Positions 1 through 6,058 of a DNA stretch of 6,072 bases are shown one piece after another. The DNA is taken from contig WVZU01000399.1 in assembly GCA_011772275.1 (NCBI GenBank), forward strand, positions 10,268-16,339. The letters run 5' to 3'. The translations under genes were made by a program, and so were the position numbers. Under the pieces are notes generated by a model that was given only the letters and a program-made list of their open reading frames with translations, ran no database searches and was not told where the DNA came from. The stretch's first letter is position 1. Each line of letters starts with the position of its first letter. The DNA comes from Planctomycetales bacterium. GTDB lineage: Bacteria; Planctomycetota; Planctomycetia; Pirellulales; UBA7805.

Positions 1-2
1 GC

Positions 3-158
3 CGCGAGCTGCTGTTCGTGCCGAATAGCACTCGGCAGATCGGCTGGTCGGGAATCTGGGTTCCTGGTCGCCGCGGCAGGTTCTGGTCGGCCAGCAGGCT
101 TGATAAAATAATGGTTGACTGGGGCCGCCGTACGAGTTGGATTTGCATGGACCTGTAG
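3..158 (+). CDS. Possible C-terminal end of an unrecognised upstream gene (partial)
   Basis: A reading frame is open from the left edge and ends at a TAG at 156-158, giving about 51 residues starting RELLFVPNSTRQIGW and ending SWICMDL. Third codon positions are mostly G or C, as in the real genes of the window. The TAG shares its last base with an in-frame GTG codon of the channel gene (TAGTG at 156-160), a layout typical of coupled genes. Against it, the peptide is unusually rich in Trp and Arg, I recognise no domain, and both other strand readings of 1-136 are also partly open, so this may be a chance frame. Its true beginning lies outside the window. I do not assign a function. Confidence 0.25.
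   Translation, partial: RELLFVPNSTRQIGWSGIWVPGRRGRFWSASRLDKIMVDWGRRTSWICMDL
104..109 (+). promoter_or_regulatory. Possible -10 element before the channel gene
   Basis: TAAAAT at 104-109 matches the sigma-70 -10 consensus at five of six positions and sits in the only AT-rich patch of the first 130 bases. It would place a transcript start near 116, about 20 bases ahead of the TTG start at 137. No good -35 box stands 16-18 bases upstream (the best is TTCTGG at 81-86), so this is a weak call. It would also lie inside the possible upstream gene tail. Confidence 0.2.
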
Positions 159-880
159 TGCATCGTTCTGCGGGACAACGTGAACTTTTGCTGGACGTGG
201 TGCTGCGTAACCGTTTCCTGGTGCTGCTGGCCGCCCTGGTGCTGATTTTTCTTGTGGCCCCTTTTGTGGAAATTCTGCGGTTGGGGCCCTTCTTGACCAG
301 GCTCCTGCTGACGGGCGTCTTCATTGGCCTGCTGTTGTCGGCCGTGTTCGCCCTGGATCCCAGCCGACGTTCACGACGGGTCGCCCTCTGCCTGCTGGCC
401 CCGGCGTTGATCTTTGAGGCGACCACGATCTGGTCGACCAGCAAATACCTCGTGCTGACCGAATATTTCTTCAGCGCCCTGTTTCTGGCCTACATGATCG
501 TGATGATCTTGAAGGTGATTTTCGAACAAAAATACGTCACCGCGAACATGATTTACGCAGCCCTCTGCGCCTATTTTCTGCTGGGCATGTTCTGGTCCGC
601 GATCTATTCGACGATCTGGGTTCTCGATGAATCTGCTTTCCGACACCCCCCGGCGACGGAACCTGGTGTCACGCAGTTTTTGGTGGGCACCACGATCTCG
701 GCCGTATCGCTGTATTACAGTTTTGTCACGATGACCACGCTTGGTTACGGGGACGTGGTCCCCCTCAGTTCTGCAGCTCGCTCGCTTTCCAGCTTGCAAG
801 CGGTTGTGGGACAACTGTATCTGGCCGTCCTGGTCGCTCGACTGGTCGGCCTGCACATTGCCCATGCCCGCCGCGATTGA
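137..880 (+). CDS. Six-helix potassium-type ion channel protein (Ion_trans_2-like)
   Basis: This 247-residue integral membrane protein is predicted to let K+ pass across the cytoplasmic membrane. Hydrophobic segments lie at about residues 27-44, 53-72, 82-99, 107-128, 135-160 and 214-237. A pore loop before the last helix carries the signature TTLGYGD at 200-206, the canonical K+ selectivity filter (TxGYGD) followed by VVP. The last two helices plus pore loop match the Ion_trans_2 pore module. No helix shows the regularly spaced Arg/Lys of a voltage sensor, and no RCK/TrkA-N or cyclic-nucleotide domain follows, since the protein stops about ten residues after the last helix. The start is uncertain: no early ATG is in frame, TTG at 137 opens the longest form, and GTG at 158 (240 residues) overlaps the TAG of an upstream frame. 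No strong ribosome binding site decides between them. K+ selectivity follows from the filter; gating and physiological role cannot be read. Confidence 0.85.
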   Translation: MDLHGPVVHRSAGQRELLLDVVLRNRFLVLLAALVLIFLVAPFVEILRLGPFLTRLLLTGVFIGLLLSAVFALDPSRRSRRVALCLLAPALIFEATTIWSTSKYLVLTEYFFSALFLAYMIVMILKVIFEQKYVTANMIYAALCAYFLLGMFWSAIYSTIWVLDESAFRHPPATEPGVTQFLVGTTISAVSLYYSFVTMTTLGYGDVVPLSSAARSLSSLQAVVGQLYLAVLVARLVGLHIAHARRD

Positions 881-909
881 GTGTGTGAACAGGGAGCTAA
901 ACCGGGGAG

Positions 910-960
910 AGACGGAAGCAGGCCGCCGGGGGCAGCCAGATTTTTTGGCGGCTTCTGTCT
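910..960 (+). terminator. Imperfect stem-loop after the channel gene, possible terminator
   Basis: AGACGGAAGC at 910-919 pairs with GCTTCTGTCT at 951-960 (one G-U), and CGCC at 924-927 pairs with GGCG at 947-950. This gives about 14 base pairs with a four-base bulge (920-923) and a 19-base loop. It begins 30 bases after the channel's stop codon, where a terminator is expected. The only T run (941-946) is inside the loop rather than after the stem, so it is not a standard intrinsic terminator. An mRNA-stabilising hairpin is an equal reading. An alternative pairing, GCAGGC 918-923 with GCCTGC 961-966, competes with it. Confidence 0.3.
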
Positions 961-1182
961 GCCTGCCGTTTCGATTAAAACTAAATCATTCCATCGTATT
1001 TTGCTCGACCGGGGCCTGGCTCTGTTCCGTCACAAGAAATTTGATGATACCAAAAAAAAGCGGAACAAATCACAAATGAGGTGTCTCAACCCCGTGATTA
1101 CCCCACGCGTTGCCGGTTTTTGGTGAGCCAAATTGTGGAGCGTCATGTAGATACGCAAGTTCAATGGAACCTTTCCCCAGCT

Positions 1183-1190
1183 AAGGGTGA
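1183..1190 (+). promoter_or_regulatory. Ribosome binding site of the adaptor gene
   Basis: AAGGGTGA resembles the Shine-Dalgarno sequence (complementary to the GGTGA part of the 16S anti-SD). It ends six bases before ATG 1197 and nine before ATG 1200. It sits only three bases before TTG 1194, which disfavours that codon as the start and supports ATG 1197. Confidence 0.55.
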
Positions 1191-1196
1191 ATTTTG

Positions 1197-2420
1197 ATGA
1201 TGACTCGTGGACTTTGCGTCCTGGCGGCGGCTTGTCTGATGAGCGCCAGCGGCTGCCAGCAGCCGAACCAGTATCAGCCCCCGCCCCCACCACCGGTGAA
1301 GGTAGCTCGGCCGATTCAAAAGACGGTGAAACTCTATCTGGTGGAAAATGGGCAGACCGAACCGGTCGACAAGGCGGACGTGCGAGCCCGTCTGCAGGGA
1401 TTTCTGGAAGAGATTCGTTTTCAGGAGGGACAGAAGGTCGAGGTGGGCCAGGTGCTTTATGTCATCGAGCAGCGTGAGTACCGCGCCGCCCGTGACTCGG
1501 CCAAGGCGGACCTGCAGATAGCGGGAGTGGCCGTGGAGCGGGCACGTCTGGAATTTGAGCGTCAAGATTCGCTGCTGAAGGAAAACGCAACTTCCAAGAG
1601 CAAGTGGGAGCAGGCCCGAGCCGAGCGTGACGGGGCGGAGGCCGCCCGCGACAAGGCCCAGGCCTTGCTCGACCGCGCCGAACTCAACTTGGAATACACC
1701 GAGGTCAAGGCAAACATCGCGGGCAATATTTCCGAAACCTTTGTCAAGCAAGGGAACCTGGTGGAAGACGGCACGTTGCTCGCCACCATTACCCAATACG
1801 ACCCCATCTGGGCCAAGTTCAACATCAGCGAACGCTATGTCAACGAATTTCAAAGGCAATCGCCAGGCCGCCGGCAAAGGCCGGAAATCGACCTGCGGCA
1901 CATTGCGGCCGAATTGCAAAGGGACGGCGATCAGGGGTATCCCTTCAAAGGAAACCTGACGTATGTCGACATGCAGGGCATCGATCCGGGTACCGGAACC
2001 TTGATGATCAAGGCGGAATTTTCCAATCCCCAGAAAGTGATCCTGCCCGGCAATTCCGTCCGGGTGCGTGTGGAGGTCGGCGAAAAAGAAGACGCCCTGC
2101 TGATTCCCGAACGGGCCGTGGGGGCAGATCAGGTGGGTCGATATGGCTACGTTCTGGCGGCTGACGGGAAGGTCCAGCGTCGGAACTTTGTGCTGGGGCC
2201 GAAATACGGAAGCCTGGTTGTCGTCGATCAAGGATTGAAAGACGACGACATGGTGGTGATCGACGGACTGCAGCGCGTCCGGGACGGATCGCCGGTGACG
2301 CCCTCCACCATCGACCTCTCCGCGGAAGAGAAGTCGCTCGAAATTGCCGTGCACCAAGACCCCCAGCCGGCTGAGAACGCAGGGCCGGATCCCGGCGACG
2401 AACCCCGCGTTTCCCCTTGA
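1197..2420 (+). CDS. RND efflux periplasmic adaptor (membrane fusion protein), lipoprotein
   Basis: This 407-residue adaptor of the AcrA/MexA type (HlyD family) would bridge the RND pump encoded next to it and an outer-membrane channel. Residues 1-19 form a lipoprotein signal (basic MMTR, hydrophobic core, ASG before Cys20), so it is probably lipid-anchored and faces the periplasm. A spacer with six prolines (28-33) follows, then VKVARPI. The first lipoyl half-motif is at about 60-90, with RLQGFLEEIRFQEGQKV. A Glu/Arg/Ala-rich coiled-coil hairpin spans about 93-165, and the second lipoyl half about 167-198. The beta-barrel domain begins at DPIWAKFNISERYV (202-215), and the membrane-proximal domain covers about 295-370. 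The length is normal for the family; the Pro/Asp-rich tail after 375 is probably disordered. Among the tandem TTG-ATG-ATG codons at 1194-1202, ATG 1197 has the best spacing from the ribosome binding site. The pump gene starts two bases after the stop. Substrates cannot be inferred. Confidence 0.93.
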   Translation: MMTRGLCVLAAACLMSASGCQQPNQYQPPPPPPVKVARPIQKTVKLYLVENGQTEPVDKADVRARLQGFLEEIRFQEGQKVEVGQVLYVIEQREYRAARDSAKADLQIAGVAVERARLEFERQDSLLKENATSKSKWEQARAERDGAEAARDKAQALLDRAELNLEYTEVKANIAGNISETFVKQGNLVEDGTLLATITQYDPIWAKFNISERYVNEFQRQSPGRRQRPEIDLRHIAAELQRDGDQGYPFKGNLTYVDMQGIDPGTGTLMIKAEFSNPQKVILPGNSVRVRVEVGEKEDALLIPERAVGADQVGRYGYVLAADGKVQRRNFVLGPKYGSLVVVDQGLKDDDMVVIDGLQRVRDGSPVTPSTIDLSAEEKSLEIAVHQDPQPAENAGPDPGDEPRVSP

Positions 2421-2422
2421 AT

Positions 2423-5400
2423 ATGCTCTCACGATTCTTCATCAACCGCCCGATTTTCGCCTCGGTGATCTCGATCGTGATCGTGATCGCCGGGGCCGTA
2501 TCGCAGACGGCCTTGCCCGTCTCGAAATTTCCGGAAATCACCCCGCCTACCGTGGAGGTCACGGCGGCGTATCCCGGCGCCAATGCCAAGGTCGTGGCGG
2601 ACACCGTCGCCGCGCCGATCGAACAGGAGGTCAACGGCGTCGAGGACATGATCTACATGTCTTCCGTCAGCGCCGACGACGGCTCCTACACGCTGACCGT
2701 GACGTTCGAAATTGGCGTCGATATGGACATGGCCACCGTTCTGGTCCAGAACCGTGTGGCCATCGCCAATCCCAAGCTGCCGGAAGATGTCCGCCGCCAG
2801 GGTATTACCACCAGAAAGAAATCGACGCAAATCGTCCAGTTCATTACGCTCACCTCGGATGACCCGGCCCATGACGCGCTGTTTTTAAGCAACTATGCCA
2901 CGATCAACGTGAAGGATGAATTGAGCCGCATTAAAGGGGTGGGGTCGGTGACCATCTTTGGCGCGGCCGATTACAGCATGCGCGTCTGGCTGGACCCGAA
3001 CAAGCTGGACCAGCGCCAGTTGACGACCCAGGACGTTGTGCGTGCGATCCAGGAGCAAAACGTGCAGGTCGCCGCCGGTCGGATTGGCGAGCAACCGGCG
3101 CCGCTGGGTACCGAGTTTCAGTTGGTGGTCAATACGCTGGGACGCCTGGAGACAGAAGAACAGTTTGCCGACATTGTCGTCAAGTCGGACGGCACACGCA
3201 TGACGCGCGTGCGAGATGTTGTGGTCGATACTTTTTACGACTCGGATACGGGAGAGTCCGTAAAAGGTGTCGAGACGGGCGGCAAGGATTACAACCGGGC
3301 CTCGGCCTTCGGTTCGCAAGGACGGGAAACGAAAGCCTGCGCCACGATTTCGATTTACCAGCTGCCCGGCGCTAACGCTCTGGATCTGGCAGATAAAATC
3401 ACCGCCAAAATGGAAGAGTTGAAAAACGATTTTCCGTCAGGGATGCGCTACGACATCCCCTTCGATACGACCACCTTTGTCCGCGCATCGATTGCCGAAG
3501 TCTACCAGACGCTGTTCATTGCGGTCCTGCTGGTGGTGGTCGTGATCTTCGTCTTTCTGCAGGATTGGCGAGCGACGATTGTGCCTTGCGCGGCGATTCC
3601 CGTGTCGCTGGTCGGCACGTTTGCCATGATGGCCGGCTTTGGGTTCTCGATCAATATGCTGACACTGTTCGGCATTATTCTGGCCATCGGGATCGTGGTG
3701 GATGACGCCATCGTGGTCGTGGAGAACACCACCCGCCACCTCGACGCCGGGCTGAACTCAAAGCAAGCCGCCATCAAGGCCATGGAAGAGATCACCGGGC
3801 CGGTGGTCGCGACGACCCTCGTCCTGCTGGCCGTGTTCGTGCCCACGGCGTTCATGGGCGGCATTACCGGGCAAATGTTCCGTCAGTTCGCTTTGACGAT
3901 TTCAGGCGCCGTGGTTATCAGTACCGTCAATGCGCTTTCCTTGAGCCCCGCATTGTGTGCCCTCTTGCTGCGGCCCAAGCAGCAGCATCCGTCGCAGGCC
4001 GATCAGCCGGTGCCGAATTTTATCATGATGTTCGTCTTCGCCTTCCTGGCGGTGTGGCTGCTGTTTCCCTCCGCCTTGCCCCTGGTCGGCTGGCTGACCG
4101 GTGCGGACGACCCCGCTCAAAGTGGTCCCCTCCTGCTGCTGGGACTGCGGCTGGCCCTGCTGCTGGCCGGCGGGGTTGTGGGCTGGCTGTTGAGCCCCCT
4201 TTTGAACGGCCTGCTGGGCGTCTTCTTTGGCGGGTTCAATCGGCTGTTTGACGTCTCCACCAAGGGGTACACCCTGGTCATCCAAGGGATGGTCCGCCGC
4301 GTGCTGGTCGTGTTGGTCGTCTTCGGCGGACTGGTAACGCTGACCGGCTGGAGCTTCACCCGCCTGCCCACCGGCTTCCTCCCCACCGAGGACCAGGGTT
4401 ACTGCTTTGTGAACGTGCAGCTGCCCGACGCGGCTTCGCTGCAGCGGACCAACGCCGTGATGGACGAACTGGACGAGATCATCCGCCAGACGCCGGGGGT
4501 CGCAGATTGGGTCTCCATTTCCGGTTTTTCGTTGCTCAGCGGCAATAACGGGTCCAACCTGGGGCTGGTGGCGGTCGTGTACAAGCCGTGGGAGGAACGT
4601 ACCGCAATCGAACAAAGCCAGGAAGGCATTCTGGCTCACCTCCGCAGCGAATTTGCCCAGGTGGAAAAGGCCATCTGTTTTGCCTTCGTGCCCCCCTCCA
4701 TTGACGGATTGGGAAATGCCGGCGGCTTTCAAATGCAGCTGCAGGACCGGCGCAAAATCGGCTTGGAGGAGATGCAGCGGGCCACCGAAGAATTGATCGC
4801 CGACGCCGGTGCCCAATCCGGCCTGGCAGCCTTGAACACAACGTTCCGCGCCAGCGTGCCGCAGCTGTTCGTCGATATCGACCGTACCAAGGTGATGGAA
4901 AAGGGGGTTCCCTTACAGACCGTCTTCAATACCTTGCAAGCCTACCTGGGATCGGCGTACGTCAATGATTTCAATAAGTTCGACCGCACCTGGCAGGTCC
5001 GTGCCCAGGCAGGACAACAGTACCGCTCCCAGCCCGAGGATATCTTGAACCTCAAAGTTCGCAACCATGCTGGTGACATGCTGCCGCTGGGTACCCTGGT
5101 CGACGTCCAGGAGGCGTTCGGCGCGCAGGCCATCCAGCGCTACAACCTCTATCCCAGCGCCCAAGTCAACGGCGAGCCCGCGCCCGGATACAGTTCTGGC
5201 CAGGCCATGGGATTGATGGAACAGATCGCCAGGTCCAAGAACCTGGCCTTCGAATGGACGGGCATGTCGTACCAGGAGCAGCAGTTGCGCGACGCGACTC
5301 AGCTGACGCAAAATTCGGCTTTTATCCTCACGCTCTCGGTGGTGTTCGTATTCCTGGTCCTCGCCGCCCAGTACGAAAGCTGGACCAGCCCGGCGGCCGT

Positions 5401-5845
5401 GATTTCCGTGGTCCCCCTGGCCGCCCTGGGAGTCGTGATTGCCGTCGCCGTCGCCCGGGCCGATATCAACGTCTACAGCCAGATCGGACTGGTGTTGCTG
5501 GTCGCCCTGGCCAGTAAGAACGCCATTCTGATCGTGGAGTTTGCGAGCGAGCAGCGGGAGGCCGGGTTGGGGATCCGCGATGCGGCCGCCAAAGCGGCCC
5601 AGCTGCGTTTCCGAGCGATCCTGATGACGGCCTTCTCCTCCATCCTCGGCTTCATGCCCCTGCTGGTCGCCAGCGGCGCCGGTGCGGCCAGCCGGATCGC
5701 CGTCGGCCTGGCGGTCGTCGGCGGTATGATCGCCGCGACCATCTTCTCCCTGCTGTTCGTCCCCTCCTTCTTCGTTGTCTTCCGCACCCTGGGTGAATGG
5801 GGCGGTGGACCTTCAAAACGGCCGACCGATCAGGCCGACGCTTAA
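2423..5845 (+). CDS. RND multidrug efflux pump, HAE1 (AcrB/MexB) family permease
   Basis: This 1140-residue inner-membrane proton/drug antiporter is expected to act as a trimer with the adaptor encoded just upstream. It starts with the family hallmark FFINRPIFA (5-13) at TM1. The first porter/docking half (about 30-355) is followed by TM2-TM6 (about 361-516), an unusual insertion (519-601), the membrane-surface helix FFGGFNRLF (601-609), TM7 (about 627-642), the second porter half (to about 960, including FLPTEDQGY) and TM8-TM12 (about 966-1120). The proton relay is intact: Asp427-Asp428 in TM4 (VVDDAIVVVEN), Lys1032 in TM10 (SKNAILIVEF), and Arg1062 and Thr1069 near TM11, matching AcrB D407/D408, K940, R971 and T978. 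It is about 90 residues longer than AcrB: some 70 in the TM6-TM7 loop and about 19 between RDV (264) and GANALD (316). ATG 2423 gives the family-typical N-terminus; TTG 2417, overlapping the adaptor stop, would add two residues. No clear ribosome binding site precedes it, so translational coupling is likely. Substrates are unknown. Confidence 0.95.
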   Translation: MLSRFFINRPIFASVISIVIVIAGAVSQTALPVSKFPEITPPTVEVTAAYPGANAKVVADTVAAPIEQEVNGVEDMIYMSSVSADDGSYTLTVTFEIGVDMDMATVLVQNRVAIANPKLPEDVRRQGITTRKKSTQIVQFITLTSDDPAHDALFLSNYATINVKDELSRIKGVGSVTIFGAADYSMRVWLDPNKLDQRQLTTQDVVRAIQEQNVQVAAGRIGEQPAPLGTEFQLVVNTLGRLETEEQFADIVVKSDGTRMTRVRDVVVDTFYDSDTGESVKGVETGGKDYNRASAFGSQGRETKACATISIYQLPGANALDLADKITAKMEELKNDFPSGMRYDIPFDTTTFVRASIAEVYQTLFIAVLLVVVVIFVFLQDWRATIVPCAAIPVSLVGTFAMMAGFGFSINMLTLFGIILAIGIVVDDAIVVVENTTRHLDAGLNSKQAAIKAMEEITGPVVATTLVLLAVFVPTAFMGGITGQMFRQFALTISGAVVISTVNALSLSPALCALLLRPKQQHPSQADQPVPNFIMMFVFAFLAVWLLFPSALPLVGWLTGADDPAQSGPLLLLGLRLALLLAGGVVGWLLSPLLNGLLGVFFGGFNRLFDVSTKGYTLVIQGMVRRVLVVLVVFGGLVTLTGWSFTRLPTGFLPTEDQGYCFVNVQLPDAASLQRTNAVMDELDEIIRQTPGVADWVSISGFSLLSGNNGSNLGLVAVVYKPWEERTAIEQSQEGILAHLRSEFAQVEKAICFAFVPPSIDGLGNAGGFQMQLQDRRKIGLEEMQRATEELIADAGAQSGLAALNTTFRASVPQLFVDIDRTKVMEKGVPLQTVFNTLQAYLGSAYVNDFNKFDRTWQVRAQAGQQYRSQPEDILNLKVRNHAGDMLPLGTLVDVQEAFGAQAIQRYNLYPSAQVNGEPAPGYSSGQAMGLMEQIARSKNLAFEWTGMSYQEQQLRDATQLTQNSAFILTLSVVFVFLVLAAQYESWTSPAAVISVVPLAALGVVIAVAVARADINVYSQIGLVLLVALASKNAILIVEFASEQREAGLGIRDAAAKAAQLRFRAILMTAFSSILGFMPLLVASGAGAASRIAVGLAVVGGMIAATIFSLLFVPSFFVVFRTLGEWGGGPSKRPTDQADA
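3977..4225 (+). other. Insertion in the pump with two extra predicted membrane helices
   Basis: In AcrB only about a dozen residues separate the end of TM6 (ALCATMLKP) from the surface helix FFGWFNRMF. Here the matching anchors are ALCALLLRP (ending at residue 518) and FFGGFNRLF (starting at 601), with 82 residues between them. The inserted part has a polar linker rich in Gln and Pro (519-531), a hydrophobic stretch at about 532-557, a short acidic loop (TGADDPAQSG, 559-568) and a second hydrophobic stretch at about 569-600. Two helices would keep the downstream topology unchanged. The reading frame, codon usage and flanking motifs are continuous, so this is not a frameshift. The comparison with AcrB is from memory of its sequence. 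No function for the insertion is known to me. Confidence 0.75.
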
Positions 5846-5983
5846 CTGGTGGTCGAGACAAACCACGCGGAATGCGAGTTTCGCCCACTGAAAATTGACC
5901 GTTGACAGACCCCTTGAGGGCGGTTCGCTACAGGCACCGCAAGGTGAGCCTGAACGGTCAGCCTGAACGGGGTTGGTCTGAAC
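5846..5983. other. Non-coding stretch after the efflux operon
   Basis: I see no credible gene here; the minus-strand frame that crosses it starts within the inverted repeat and reads through repeats. It contains a 5 bp stem (GTGGT 5849-5853, ACCAC 5862-5866) too weak for a terminator. It also has a short GCAA-tetraloop hairpin (CACC 5935-5938, GGTG 5943-5946) and the pair TTGAC at 5895-5899 and 5902-5906. No T run follows any stem, so the pump gene has no obvious intrinsic terminator before the large inverted repeat. Confidence 0.55.
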
Positions 5984-5988
5984 GGGGT
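5951..5988 (+). repeat. Three short direct repeats of TGAACGG
   Basis: TGAACGG occurs at 5951-5957, 5964-5970 and 5979-5985, at spacings of 13 and 15 bases. The second and third copies share the longer TGAACGGGGT (5964-5973, 5979-5988). The first and second share GCCTGAACGG, and the third has TCTGAACGG. The third copy overlaps the left arm of the inverted repeat by five bases (GGGGT, 5984-5988), suggesting that the repeats and the inverted repeat belong to one element, or that replication slippage occurred at its border. Confidence 0.8.
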
Positions 5989-6058
5989 CGGGAGTCTTTT
6001 TCGCCATTGCCAGATGGCTGGACGAGCGACGAAGGTGGCGAAAAAGACTCCCGACCCC
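5984..6058. repeat. Perfect 23 bp inverted repeat with 29-base loop (REP/MITE-like)
   Basis: The arm at 5984-6006 (beginning GGGGTCGGGAGTC, ending TTTTTCGCCA) is exactly the reverse complement of the arm at 6036-6058. The outer flanking bases do not pair (C5983, T6059); inside, two T-G wobbles (6007-6008 with 6034-6035) could extend the stem in RNA. The loop is 6007-6035. The transcript would form a very stable hairpin that could end or protect the efflux mRNA, but the T run is inside the left arm and there is none after the stem, so it is not a classic intrinsic terminator. A perfect stem of this length with an unrelated loop is what dispersed palindromic units or a miniature non-autonomous element look like. 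I see no transposase gene and no certain target-site duplication. The mobile nature is inferred; the repeat itself is seen directly. Confidence 0.9.

Larger units (their letters stand above)
881..1196. other. Intergenic gap between channel and efflux operon
   Basis: This 316-base stretch has no credible gene. Small open frames that cross it overlap the channel's end in another phase, lose the GC-rich third positions and give low-complexity basic peptides. The first 80 bases hold an imperfect hairpin (910-960). The part from about 969 to 1079 is clearly more AT-rich than the flanking genes and includes eight A at 1052-1059; it is the most likely place for the promoter of the efflux operon, although I could not find a convincing -35/-10 pair. 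A 7 bp inverted repeat (TGTTCCG 1023-1029, CGGAACA 1061-1067) and a 5 bp hairpin (TTTGG 1119-1123, CCAAA 1128-1132) could be operator-like or chance. No regulator gene lies in the window. Confidence 0.6.

Noticed and set aside
1023..1067. 7 bp inverted repeat TGTTCCG/CGGAACA around the eight-A tract as an operator or terminator
   Set aside because: A 7 bp match with a 31-base spacer is expected by chance in a 300-base gap, and the A tract is in the loop rather than next to the stem.
881..1126. 81-residue plus-strand frame starting just after the channel stop
   Set aside because: GTG start overlapping the end region without a ribosome binding site, basic low-complexity peptide, codon use unlike the real genes, and it runs through the AT-rich putative promoter area.
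1161..2432. 423-residue open frame on the minus strand covering the whole adaptor gene
   Set aside because: It is the antisense shadow of a well-supported adaptor gene. GC-rich third positions remove stops on the opposite strand, and the peptide shows no recognisable domain.
4010..4225. A frameshift or fusion junction inside the pump gene
   Set aside because: The frame is continuous, GC-rich third positions persist, and both flanking pump motifs are in register, so the segment is an in-frame insertion.
3902..4816. 304-residue minus-strand open frame inside the pump gene, Gln- and Gly-rich
   Set aside because: It is the shadow of Leu/Leu/Ala-rich pump codons read backwards (CTG gives CAG), which explains the Gln richness. 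It has no start context or family likeness.
5902..5930. TTGACA at 5902-5907 as a -35 box
   Set aside because: At 17 bases spacing the -10 would be TCGCTA, which does not match the consensus, and no gene follows within the window.
5813..6007. 64-residue minus-strand frame starting MAKKTPDP
   Set aside because: It begins inside the inverted repeat, crosses the TGAACGG repeats and ends in the pump gene; better explained as repeat sequence.
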